Notes under the pieces: generated by a model | The model's input: the letters and a program-made list of their open reading frames with translations, nothing else | Database searches by the model: none | What the model was told of the DNA's origin: nothing | Program-made: the position numbers and the translations under genes | Part shown: piece after piece, positions 13,315 to 20,458 of the stretch | Position numbering within the stretch: position 1 is the first letter of the stretch | Layout: the number at the start of each line of letters is the position of its first letter | IMG/VR virus record: IMGVR_UViG_3300028197_000153 | Coordinates: 1 to 24,847 of that record | Direction: 5' to 3' (one strand) | DNA from: a virus | Length of the DNA stretch: 24,847 bases

Positions 13315-13617
13315 CTTACAGTCGCAAGAGTTTCCGTTGCAAATTGTTCTGCTGAAACTTCTTGAGCGAAGAACCTTGTTACAACTATCCGTGACAGTCC
13401 AGTTTCTTGAGTATGTGCTGCCTGTTTTATTAGAAGCACATTCTGTAGAACGAGTAAAATATCTCCTGCCAAACAAGCCTCTCCGAACTCTACAGTCGCA
13501 TGTGCTACAGTCACAATCTGCCGATACTGTTGGTTGAGATTCAGATACTACTGGTGCTTCACCAGCAAAAGCAGTAACAACAAAACTCGATAAAATAAGT
13601 GCTAAAAATAGTTTCAT
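13312..13617 (-). CDS. exported Cys/Arg-rich protein
   Basis: 101 residues, signal peptide MKLFLALILSSFVVTAFAG with Ala-x-Ala-like cleavage near residue 19. The mature protein carries CDCSTCDCRVRRGLFGRRYF, later ECASNKTGS, DSCNKVL and a C-terminal ICNGNSCDCK. Nine Cys; the spacing CDC-x3-CDC and the end CDCK could be a metal site or a disulfide cluster. RRGLFGRR-type patches are seen in planctomycete exported proteins, from memory. GGAG lies before the ATG. It shares its 3' element with the other Cys-rich gene. Confidence 0.75.
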   Translation of the reverse strand: MKLFLALILSSFVVTAFAGEAPVVSESQPTVSADCDCSTCDCRVRRGLFGRRYFTRSTECASNKTGSTYSRNWTVTDSCNKVLRSRSFSRTICNGNSCDCK

Positions 13618-13664
13618 ATTTTCTCCATAAAATTAACTAACTAACATGCTATCGTAAAAACGTA

Positions 13665-13823
13665 TTACGATTTAAAGCAATCTTTAAAAAACTTGGTAAT
13701 ACTTTTGATTTTATATATAATATATGCAATTATAGGGCCACCGAATAATAACAAGTCCAGTAAATCAAAATGAGAATGACAACAAGGGCATAAACCTAAA
13801 AAATGTAATAAATTATTCCACAT
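13665..13823 (-). CDS. 52-aa membrane protein with CPCCHSH motif
   Basis: MWNNLLHFLGLCPCCHSHFD followed by a hydrophobic stretch (about 21-37, LLDLLLFGGPIIAYIIY) and a basic tail (KIKSITKFFKDCFKS). The Cys-x-Cys-Cys-His-x-His cluster may bind metal. It is coupled to the HhH-GPD gene (TAATG). After the stop, ATCGTAA/TTACGAT forms a 7-bp hairpin. Family unknown. Confidence 0.65.
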   Translation of the reverse strand: MWNNLLHFLGLCPCCHSHFDLLDLLLFGGPIIAYIIYKIKSITKFFKDCFKS

Positions 13824-14410
13824 TAATCAAGCCTTCCACTCATTTCTGTCCATATCATAAGGTCTGCTTGAGCCAGTGTCAAGCCGGGATAATGTGTCTC
13901 CATCAAATACTTGCACAGCCCTGCATACTTGGCATACTTTTCTGGAGTTTGTGGAGTATTTTTAGGAGCATCTTTGATATCACACTTAACTCTCATCCAG
14001 TTTAGAATATGAGTATCTAGAACAATCTCATCACAAAATTCTCTAGTATGTAACAAGAAAAATCGTGCGGTCTTCGGCCCAACACCATGAATATCCATAA
14101 GGTCATCTCTGGTGCAAGTTCTCAGGTCTACCTTAGCAGAGAAAAATAAAGCCTTGCGTATCCTATCATACTGACCTGTTTTATGTGCGGTTAAATAATT
14201 ATGTAATTCTTTTAATTTAAGACTACGAATAAATTCAAAAGGAGTTCTATTTCCTCTGTTTTTTAATAGCTTCGTAACTAATCTGGCAGTAGTATCGCTG
14301 TTCTTTCCTGCAACAAGAATACAAAATATCCAAAATGATTGTAGTTCAACGTCTGTGCGATTGTAATTAGTAATATCTTTAGGATCAATTAGAGTTTCTG
14401 TAGTAGTCAT
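13823..14410 (-). CDS. HhH-GPD family DNA glycosylase/AP lyase (endonuclease III-like)
   Basis: Base-excision repair enzyme. 195 residues. The helix-hairpin-helix LMDIHGVGPKTARFFLLHT (104-122) contains the catalytic-type Lys113, and LDTHILNWM carries the conserved Asp132. The N-terminal helix 'VELQSFWIFCILVAGKNSDTT' fits the family's first helices (S-D/T-T). The usual four-Cys 4Fe-4S loop at the C-terminus is absent, so it is not a canonical Nth. Substrate preference cannot be inferred. It starts a small operon with the 52-aa membrane protein, from a consensus promoter. Confidence 0.88.
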   Translation of the reverse strand: MTTTETLIDPKDITNYNRTDVELQSFWIFCILVAGKNSDTTARLVTKLLKNRGNRTPFEFIRSLKLKELHNYLTAHKTGQYDRIRKALFFSAKVDLRTCTRDDLMDIHGVGPKTARFFLLHTREFCDEIVLDTHILNWMRVKCDIKDAPKNTPQTPEKYAKYAGLCKYLMETHYPGLTLAQADLMIWTEMSGRLD

Positions 14411-14442
14411 TATTCAATCCTTGTTGTTAAGGTGATACAAGC

Positions 14443-14470
14443 ATTATATCGTAGTATCGTCTTATGTCAA
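14443..14470 (-). promoter_or_regulatory. sigma-70 type promoter for the HhH-GPD gene
   Basis: Minus strand TTGACA (14465-14470), 16-nt spacer, TATAAT (14443-14448), about 33 nt before the ATG. It lies directly behind the end of the cytochrome-ferredoxin operon. Confidence 0.87.
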
Positions 14471-14486
14471 CAGTAAACTTGAGATA

Positions 14487-14921
14487 TTATTTGCTACTAC
14501 GAGGATGACCTTTTGGCAATAAATCGTTGTCTTGCTTATACGCAGAATTTGACGGTCTACCTGTTCTGAGTAGTGTCAAAAAAGCATTTACCCTTGCTAT
14601 TGCCCAACCATCTCTACTCATTTTAGGAGCATGAGAAGATGAAAACGCACCAGAACCTCTTCTGTATACTGCTTTTAACATACCTAATGTAGCTTTACTA
14701 CCTTTTCCTTTTTTATTATGTTCACTAACTTTATTCTTTAGTTTCTCGATAGTGTTCTTACTAAAAGTAATCTTACTTTTATCATCCTTAGCACTATCGG
14801 GCTTATTTTTCTTGCTACCTTTTTTCTGATCTTTTTTAGGAGCCGGAGTTCTTCTGGGGTCTTTCTTTCCTGGCTTATCTGCTATTGTTTTTAATGCTTC
14901 TAAATATTTATTAGTTCTCAT
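14487..14921 (-). CDS. very basic protein with conserved C-terminal domain, phage-type
   Basis: 144 residues. The first 75 are Lys-rich and low complexity (PKKDQKKGSKKNKPDS). The C-terminal domain has TLGMLKAVYRRGSGAFSSSH, SRDGWAIARVNAFL, RTGRPSNSAY and ends DNDLLPKGHPRSSK. I recall a similar block (MLKxVYRRGxGAF ... WAxARVNxFL) in phage proteins, possibly DUF5824, but have not checked it. A role at DNA or inside the virion is possible given the charge. Last gene of the cytochrome operon; start coupled by ATGA with AAAGGAG upstream. Confidence 0.75.
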   Translation of the reverse strand: MRTNKYLEALKTIADKPGKKDPRRTPAPKKDQKKGSKKNKPDSAKDDKSKITFSKNTIEKLKNKVSEHNKKGKGSKATLGMLKAVYRRGSGAFSSSHAPKMSRDGWAIARVNAFLTLLRTGRPSNSAYKQDNDLLPKGHPRSSK

Positions 14922-15028
14922 AATCTTTTCTCCTTTTTAAAAGGATACACCATGAGTAAACATAAACATCTAGGTATAGATAATAAGAAATAAAGAATAC
15001 TTAATAAAAGTCTAATAATAATAGTCAT
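14918..15028 (-). CDS. 36-aa membrane micro-protein inside the cytochrome operon
   Basis: MTIIIRLLLSILYFLLSIPR then CLCLLMVYPFKKEKRL: one hydrophobic helix, two close Cys (C21, C23) and a basic end. Both ends overlap neighbours by ATGA (ferredoxin before, basic protein after), so it is probably translated. The last codons hold the Shine-Dalgarno of the next gene. It could be only a coupling ORF. Confidence 0.55.
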   Translation of the reverse strand: MTIIIRLLLSILYFLLSIPRCLCLLMVYPFKKEKRL

Positions 15029-15402
15029 TTTTTACCTTTTAAATCTGCTATATTCTGTGCTATGTCTACTAATCTATCCCAGTTTTCATCTATATATTTT
15101 TCTGGCCCACCCATATCGGCCTGTGCTACTGCAATCTCTTCGGTAGGAACCATCTCAATAGCATCCCAAGGACAAACTTTAACATCATACATTTTACCCT
15201 TGTTGCCGGGAACGTGTATACATTGTTCACAACCTATGCAAGTAGATAGATCAATCTCACACCATTGAGTTACTCCCTGTTTTATCTGGAATATACAATC
15301 AACAGGACATACTTCTAAGCAAGCCTCACATCCAGTACAATTATCTGCTTGAATAATTGCTAATTCTTTAGGAATTTTTTTTCTTGGTTTCTTGTTTGCC
15401 AT
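15025..15402 (-). CDS. 2x[4Fe-4S] dicluster ferredoxin
   Basis: Electron carrier with 125 residues. C22-x2-C25-x2-C28-x3-C32-P and C55-x2-C58-x2-C61-x15-C77-P give two clusters (22/25/28/77 and 55/58/61/32), with extra Cys at 36 and 48. The second motif has a long insert (HVPGNKGKMYDVK) before CPWDAIEMVPTEE. Similar inserts occur, from memory, in planctomycete ferredoxins. No signal peptide, so cytoplasmic. The C-terminal helix NWDRLVDIAQNIADLKGKK may contact a partner. The ATG overlaps the DUF1501 stop by one base (TAATG). The partner is unknown. Confidence 0.9.
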   Translation of the reverse strand: MANKKPRKKIPKELAIIQADNCTGCEACLEVCPVDCIFQIKQGVTQWCEIDLSTCIGCEQCIHVPGNKGKMYDVKVCPWDAIEMVPTEEIAVAQADMGGPEKYIDENWDRLVDIAQNIADLKGKK

Positions 15403-16697
15403 TATGCTATAATATCGTGTTGAATATTTCCAAATACATCAGTTAATCTAAAATCTCTACCACTATATCTGTATGTTAATTTACTATGGTCAATACCCAC
15501 TAGATGTAATATAGTAGCATGTAGATCGTGCATGTCCATTGAGTCTACTGCTTTATGTCCAAAGTCATCAGTAGAACCATATCTTATACCACCTTTAATA
15601 CCTCCTCCTGCCATCCACATAGAGAATCCACCATTGTTATGATCTCTGCCTGTAGCACCTTCTTTTATGCCGGGGGTTCTACCAAACTCACTTCCAAATA
15701 ATATAATTGTGTCTTCAAATAATCCAGAATCTTTTAAGTCTTGTATCAAAGCGGCGATAGGTTTATCAATAGCAGTTGTATTCTTTTTTAAATTATCATT
15801 AATATTCTGGTGCATATCCCAACCACCATGACCAATCTCTACAAACCTTACTCCTGCTTCACTAAATTTCTTAGCTAATAAACATTGTTTACCAAATTTA
15901 GCCGTGGCTTTATCGTTGATACCATACTTTTGTAAAGTTTCTTGTGATTCTTTTGATATGTCAACAGTATTAGGAACACTTGTCTGCATCCTAAAAGCTA
16001 ACTCATAACTCTCAATCAATCCTTCTAACCTACTGTTCTCCGCACCATCTTTTAGGTGCATCTGATTAAAGTCTCTTAATAAATCTAAATCTTTTCTTTG
16101 TCTATCTTTTGTTGTAGATTGATTTACCAAATTAGGTATAGGGCTTTTACTACCAGCATTAATAGCAGTACCTTGATATATTGCCGGTAAGAAAGAACTA
16201 CCATAATTATCAGGCCCAATACCAGCATCTATAGTTAGAAATCCCGGTAACTCTTTATTCTCTGTGCCTAATCCATACAATAACCAACTGCCCATACTAG
16301 GTCTACTGAATTGAAAATTACCAGTATGTAATAAACTTCTGGCTTGATTATGATTACCTGTTTTACTTTTCATACCATTAAGCAAACATAAATCATCTGC
16401 ATGTTTACGCAAGTGTGGAAAGTTTTCACTAATCTCTATGCCACTATCTCCTGCTGGAGTTAAAGGCACTGCCGGTTTCATAATCTTCCTGCCTTTACTT
16501 ACAGGATCATCTATACCCGCTTTTTCTACCATTAAAGGTTTATGATCAAAAGTATCTGTATGAGTCATACCACCATTCATATACATGAATATAACTCTTT
16601 TATTACTTTTCATAGCCTCTTCTGCCATCAATCCTTTTAAGGCTAACATGCCGAAACCGAAACTACTAGCCTGTAATAAATTTCTTCTATTTAACAT
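15402..16697 (-). CDS. DUF1501 family Tat-exported protein
   Basis: 431 residues, full length. The N-terminus MLNRRNLLQASSFGFGMLAL is a twin-arginine signal. DUF1501 proteins resemble alkaline phosphatase/sulfatase-fold enzymes and are abundant in planctomycetes; their reaction is unknown. Seen in order: VIFMYMNGGMTHTDTFDHKP, FPHLRKHADDLCLLN, HNQARSLLHTG, FVEIGHGGWDMH, FGSEFGRTP, GRDHNNGGFSMWMAGGGIKGG, DLHATILHLVGIDH and YSGRDFRLTDV. The His and Asp residues in GGWDMH and GRDHN are those expected for metal binding. It overlaps the cytochrome gene by 11 nt, as in planctomycete DUF1553-DUF1501 pairs. Confidence 0.95.
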   Translation of the reverse strand: MLNRRNLLQASSFGFGMLALKGLMAEEAMKSNKRVIFMYMNGGMTHTDTFDHKPLMVEKAGIDDPVSKGRKIMKPAVPLTPAGDSGIEISENFPHLRKHADDLCLLNGMKSKTGNHNQARSLLHTGNFQFSRPSMGSWLLYGLGTENKELPGFLTIDAGIGPDNYGSSFLPAIYQGTAINAGSKSPIPNLVNQSTTKDRQRKDLDLLRDFNQMHLKDGAENSRLEGLIESYELAFRMQTSVPNTVDISKESQETLQKYGINDKATAKFGKQCLLAKKFSEAGVRFVEIGHGGWDMHQNINDNLKKNTTAIDKPIAALIQDLKDSGLFEDTIILFGSEFGRTPGIKEGATGRDHNNGGFSMWMAGGGIKGGIRYGSTDDFGHKAVDSMDMHDLHATILHLVGIDHSKLTYRYSGRDFRLTDVFGNIQHDIIA

Positions 16698-19047
16698 TGC
16701 GAAATTCTCCTGTGCAGATTATAATTTGTATAAACTTAGCAAGATTGTCGCTTTGTTTAATAAACTCTATAGATTTTTTATTTTCTTGTTCTGTAGGTGG
16801 ACGACCTAAAAATTTAAGGAATATACTATTAACATTGTTACGATGTAATATATCAGGCATTGTTTTACCCATCTTTTTATTACTCTCAAGTAATATTTTT
16901 GCTTCTTCTTGTGCTAATGCTATGATCTTAGGATTGTTCATAAGAAATAATGCTTGAGTAGAAACTGTTGTTACGCTTCTTTCAGCATTAAGTAAACTAT
17001 TATCTGGTCTATCAAATATATCCAGTACCTCAACCTTATTATCTCTTAATGAAGGAATGTAAATTGATCTTGATTTTGTCTCACCAATATACTTTCTTAA
17101 TTGTTTGCTAGGATCTTTTATATCTTGTTGAAAATCACTGATGTTCTTATGCGATCCGTCTAGCTTACCTGATACAAATAATAATGAATCCCTAATTTGT
17201 TCAGCCTCTAATCTTTTCTCATTCATTCTCCAGAAATAAATATTGTCAGGATCAATCTCATAATTATGTTTATCAAACTTGCTACTACGCTTATACGCAT
17301 TACTCATAACAATAGTTTTAATAAGTCTTTTATTTGATAGTCTACCCGTAATAAACTTAGTAGATAAATAGTTCATAAGTTTAAGATTAGTAGGCTCTCC
17401 ACCTAGTATACCAAAGTTATCAAAACTGTCTAGTATACCCTTACCAAACAAATGTCTCCATACTCTATTTACATGAACCCTATAAGTAAGTGGATTAGTT
17501 TTATGAGTTATCCATTCTGCAAACTCATATCGTCCGCTGGTATTATCAAAATCAAGATTAGGTCTATCGCTAAATATTTCTGGTAATCTTCTTGGTACTT
17601 CATCACCTAGATTATTAACCTCTCCTCTGATAGCTAATTTAACTTCTGTCATCTTATCTTTATCTTTGACAGACATTACAGGTTCTAAATGTTCTAAGTA
17701 TTTTAAATACTCTTCTGATAACTTAGCCTTTGCTTCATCTAACTGTTTTTGTCTCCTTCCTAATTCTCTATTCAGTTGTTGTTCTGTTACTCTTTTATTC
17801 CATGTTTTAATAGACTCTATCTGTCTCTCTAAGTTTTTAATATCGCACAACAGAAACCATTCCTGTATCTTTTTCTTCTTATATAAACCTTCTGTCTCTT
17901 TTGTTACTAGATAGCCATAGTCTCCTAAATACCCTGTATTATTATTACCTCTGTAAAGACCATCTAAATTTTCAGTATTATTAAACACACCAGCAACACC
18001 ATAATAATCCTGCTGAGAAAAAGGATCAAACTTATGATCGTGGCATCTTGCACAACTTAAAGTCATACCTAGAAAACCTCTAGTAATAACATCTATCTGG
18101 TCATCATTACGATCTGCTACAAACTGTTTAGTTTGTGCCTGTATATTTTTAGTGCCTATTGTTAAAAAACCTGTAGCTATCCTATTCTTATTATATTCTT
18201 CATAACTTTTATGTGGCAATAGATCGCCAGCTATTTGTTCTTTTATAAATTGATCGTATGGTTTGTCATCATTAAAACTTTTAATAATATAATCTCTATA
18301 CCTCCAAGCATACGGACTAACTAAATTTCTATCTTGACCAGATGATTCTGCATATCTTGCAACGTCTAGCCAATGTCTTCCCCATTTTTCTCCAAATCCA
18401 TCGTCCTGCAATAAACCATCAACTAACTTCTCATACTTATCTTCTGATGTATTATTCGTATAATCTTTTATTTGTTCAATACTAGGTGGTAAGCCAATAA
18501 GATCGAAATAAAGCCTACGGACAATAGTATAATCATCTGCTACCTCTACTGATTTTAATTTGTGTTTTTCTATTTCTAAATTTAATATAGCATCTATCTC
18601 TGTACCATCGTCATATTTAGCTACAGGAGGTTTAGTTACCTTTTTAAATGCCCAGAAATTTCTAGCTTGTCTTAGTTCTACAGCCCTGTTCTCAGACTTA
18701 TATCTTGGGTCAGGCATACCCATTTTAATCCATTGTCTAAAATTGTTGACAACTTCTTCACTTAAAGGATTATCTGGTGGCATATCTCCAGACTCAATAT
18801 AGTCTAATAATAAACTCTCGTCCATCTTACCGGGAACAACTGATGGGCCAGAATCTCCACCATTTAATATTCCTTGTCTAGTATCTACAGACAATCCACC
18901 CTTAACATCTTTAGAATTAGAAGAATGACAAGAATAACATTGAGTATTTAAAACTGGTCGTATATTTTTCTCAAAAAACTTAATACCAGAATCTTGAGCG
19001 AATACTGATCCAGATAGTAATATAAAAAGAATACAGGAAAGTCGCAT
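16687..19047 (-). CDS. planctomycete-type cytochrome PSCyt1-DUF1549-DUF1553 protein
   Basis: 786 residues with signal peptide MRLSCILFILLSGSVFA. PSCyt1 domain (about 25-120): haem motif C37-YSC-H41, GGDSGPSVVPGKMDESLL and the axial-Met-like GDMPP. DUF1549/PSCyt2 (about 140-360): RRLYFDLIGLPPS, FGEKWGRHWLDVARYAESSG, YAWRYRDYIIKSFNDDKPYD, IAGDLLP, and a second CxxCH site LSCARCHDHKFDP. DUF1553/PSD1 (about 500-760): RYEFAEWITHKTNPLTYRV, VNRVWRHLFGKGI, AYKRSSK, LEAEQIRDSLLFVSGKLD and ALFLMNNP. It would need host cytochrome c maturation outside the cytoplasm. First gene of the operon; AGGAGG before the ATG. Enzymatic role unknown. The length is within the family's usual range. Confidence 0.95.
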   Translation of the reverse strand: MRLSCILFILLSGSVFAQDSGIKFFEKNIRPVLNTQCYSCHSSNSKDVKGGLSVDTRQGILNGGDSGPSVVPGKMDESLLLDYIESGDMPPDNPLSEEVVNNFRQWIKMGMPDPRYKSENRAVELRQARNFWAFKKVTKPPVAKYDDGTEIDAILNLEIEKHKLKSVEVADDYTIVRRLYFDLIGLPPSIEQIKDYTNNTSEDKYEKLVDGLLQDDGFGEKWGRHWLDVARYAESSGQDRNLVSPYAWRYRDYIIKSFNDDKPYDQFIKEQIAGDLLPHKSYEEYNKNRIATGFLTIGTKNIQAQTKQFVADRNDDQIDVITRGFLGMTLSCARCHDHKFDPFSQQDYYGVAGVFNNTENLDGLYRGNNNTGYLGDYGYLVTKETEGLYKKKKIQEWFLLCDIKNLERQIESIKTWNKRVTEQQLNRELGRRQKQLDEAKAKLSEEYLKYLEHLEPVMSVKDKDKMTEVKLAIRGEVNNLGDEVPRRLPEIFSDRPNLDFDNTSGRYEFAEWITHKTNPLTYRVHVNRVWRHLFGKGILDSFDNFGILGGEPTNLKLMNYLSTKFITGRLSNKRLIKTIVMSNAYKRSSKFDKHNYEIDPDNIYFWRMNEKRLEAEQIRDSLLFVSGKLDGSHKNISDFQQDIKDPSKQLRKYIGETKSRSIYIPSLRDNKVEVLDIFDRPDNSLLNAERSVTTVSTQALFLMNNPKIIALAQEEAKILLESNKKMGKTMPDILHRNNVNSIFLKFLGRPPTEQENKKSIEFIKQSDNLAKFIQIIICTGEFRNVK

Positions 19048-19063
19048 GACACCTCCTAAACGG

Positions 19064-19091
19064 TATATAAGAATACACCATACTATGTCTT
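19064..19091 (-). promoter_or_regulatory. possible promoter of the cytochrome operon
   Basis: Minus strand AAGACA (19086-19091), 16-nt spacer, TATATA (19064-19069), just before AGGAGG and the cytochrome ATG. It is weaker than the other promoters in the window, so I call it tentatively. Confidence 0.4.
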
Positions 19092-19143
19092 TGTTGTGTG
19101 TATCATTAGTGTCTAAAGCAAATAAGAAATTTACATTTATTCC

Positions 19144-19776
19144 TTAAATATACCCACTAATGTGTTCAGCCATTAATTCTAATCCTGTTCTATTAAAATG
19201 AGCACTATCAATCATGTAATCTTTCATGTTGTATTTACTTGGGTTAAAACATTTAATATTGTTCTTTCTGCATATATCCTCAACACTCTGTATAAATTCT
19301 GTTCTAGCTTTTGCTTGTGCATATTCAGTATGAGTAACTACCAAAAGATTTTTTGTTGACAATATATTTTTGATTTTAACTAAATCAGATTCGATTTCAT
19401 TTATTTCTTGTATTTTAATTTCCGCTGGTATTTTTTTAGGGTTCTTTTTGTTATTTTTTTCTGCTGCTAAATGATGTATATAAAATTCTTTGCTTATGTA
19501 TATTTTTTTAGAACATATCTCTATTAAAACATTGCGACAATTATCAAATTCTTTTTTACACTTAACAACACTAGCTTTCTTACTAGCAGTTAAAAACACA
19601 CCACGGAAAATATATCTTTCCATTTCTCTTGGTATGTTTATTTTTCCTGAAATATAATTTAGATATTGCAAAACTTCTTTAGTCGAATGAGTATGCAATA
19701 ATTTATGAGTATAAGAATTGTGTTGTAATCTTCCAAGTCTACATGATGACAATACTATATTTTCTTTTATATTCAT
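19144..19776 (-). CDS. SGNH-hydrolase-like protein
   Basis: 210 residues from the ATG at 19774-19776. The N-terminal IVLSSCRLGRLQ fits the block I strand-loop of SGNH-like proteins (WcbI-like group), and THSTKEVLQYLNYI follows. A middle block has NVLIEICSKKIY, then LLVVTHTEYAQ and the C-terminal IDSAHFNRTGLELMAEHI, where Asp-x-x-His fits the SGNH block V dyad. The nucleophile is not in the canonical GDS form; Ser in SSC would be the candidate. Possible acyl or sugar ester hydrolase or a non-enzymatic relative. It overlaps the CCxxGC mini-gene. Confidence 0.55.
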   Translation of the reverse strand: MNIKENIVLSSCRLGRLQHNSYTHKLLHTHSTKEVLQYLNYISGKINIPREMERYIFRGVFLTASKKASVVKCKKEFDNCRNVLIEICSKKIYISKEFYIHHLAAEKNNKKNPKKIPAEIKIQEINEIESDLVKIKNILSTKNLLVVTHTEYAQAKARTEFIQSVEDICRKNNIKCFNPSKYNMKDYMIDSAHFNRTGLELMAEHISGYI

Positions 19777-19882
19777 GTTTTGTAGAACCCTTTTGCCATT
19801 TTGGAATATACGGGCAATTCTTACATCCAGAACCACAACATTCTTTTCTAGCTAATAAAACTTCCTTTTTTATTGGTTCCAC
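19739..19882 (-). CDS. 47-aa Cys-rich mini-protein (DUF5522-like)
   Basis: Reading from GTG at 19880-19882 (M-E-P-I-K-K-E-V-L-L-A-R-K), the frame holds ECCGSGCKNCPYIPKWQK and ends KYSIVIM-stop. The pattern CC-x-x-GC-x-x-CPY is that of the short DUF5522 / oxidoreductase-like Cys motifs, probably binding a metal. The GTG overlaps the end of the upstream gene, and the 3' end overlaps the SGNH-like gene start by 38 nt in another frame. The start codon is uncertain, but the strong motif makes the gene likely. Confidence 0.65.
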   Translation of the reverse strand: MEPIKKEVLLARKECCGSGCKNCPYIPKWQKGSTKHEYKRKYSIVIM

Positions 19883-20079
19883 GGTTCATTACCATTATCA
19901 AAATTTTTACAATTTACTTTTGCTATTTTATGTTTATAGCCATAGGGACAATTTTTCGACACCCAATCTTCTGCCTCTTCTTTAGTATCAAGCCAACCAT
20001 ATACAATTTTATCCCAATCCAAACTATCAAAGTCTATTAAATTTGAATTATCGCAATTTATACATATAACAATATACAT
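19870..20079 (-). CDS. 69-aa protein, member of a tandem MYIV family
   Basis: Starts MYIVICINCDNSNLID from the ATG that forms TAATG with the upstream stop; the longer frame to 20139 lies within the upstream gene. Core: GWLDTKEEAEDWVSKNCPYGYKHKI. The pattern MYIV ... (G-x-F/W) ... EEA-E-x-WV ... C-x-x-x-Y is shared with the gene at 20079-20258. Small alpha/beta fold expected. Function unknown. Confidence 0.7.
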   Translation of the reverse strand: MYIVICINCDNSNLIDFDSLDWDKIVYGWLDTKEEAEDWVSKNCPYGYKHKIAKVNCKNFDNGNEPWNQ

Positions 20080-20258
20080 TATGTATCTGCCAATCTGATT
20101 ATAGTCCAGTACTTGCTTCCACAATGATTGTCCACCCATTCTTCTGCCATATACTTCTCTTCAAAAGGCCCGAATATTCTGTCGTCCCTATCTCCAATAC
20201 GAAAATTTTTTAACTCTACAGAATATTTACTCATATCGCTAGTAACAACAATATACAT
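20079..20258 (-). CDS. 59-aa protein, member of the tandem MYIV family
   Basis: Starts MYIVVTSDMSKYSVEL; contains GPFEEKYMAEEWVDNHCGSKY and ends in WTIIRLADT. Clearly related in layout to the downstream gene (MYIV, EEW-V-x-N/K-x-C, then a strand). Overlaps neighbours at both ends (TAATG). Function unknown. Confidence 0.7.
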   Translation of the reverse strand: MYIVVTSDMSKYSVELKNFRIGDRDDRIFGPFEEKYMAEEWVDNHCGSKYWTIIRLADT

Positions 20259-20449
20259 TAATAAATCTCCATATATTCTTTTCCGCTATCGCATAATTTT
20301 TTTACATCTCTAATATATTTCTCAGCTTCTACTCTACTATCAAATTCTACTTTTTTTAGTTTGATTAATTTGCAAGGAAGCAATAAAGGCTTATCTTTTT
20401 TATAGATAACAAACCTAGATTCATCTTCTTGTCGTATAGTATATTCCAT
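20258..20449 (-). CDS. 63-aa protein, possible third member of the tandem family
   Basis: Starts MEYTIRQEDESRFVIY; ends FDSRVEAEKYIRDVKKLCD. The beta strands followed by 'x-S-R-V-E-A-E-K-Y-I' recall the EEAEDWV helix of the two genes downstream, at lower similarity. AGGAGG lies 5 nt before the ATG, the strongest Shine-Dalgarno of the group, so translation may enter here and pass on by coupling. Confidence 0.65.
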   Translation of the reverse strand: MEYTIRQEDESRFVIYKKDKPLLLPCKLIKLKKVEFDSRVEAEKYIRDVKKLCDSGKEYMEIY

Positions 20450-20458
20450 GTTATCCTC

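Noticed and set aside
13293-13514. 73-codon minus frame within the Cys-rich gene
   Set aside because: The other frame has a signal peptide, a Shine-Dalgarno and a terminator; this one has none.
14487-19047. The idea that the window is simply a planctomycete chromosome
   Set aside because: Most genes are tiny, overlapping and unrecognised, the sequence is strongly AT-rich, and ligase, ThyX, UvsE and tmRNA lie nearby; a phage-like element fits better, though only the full contig can settle this.
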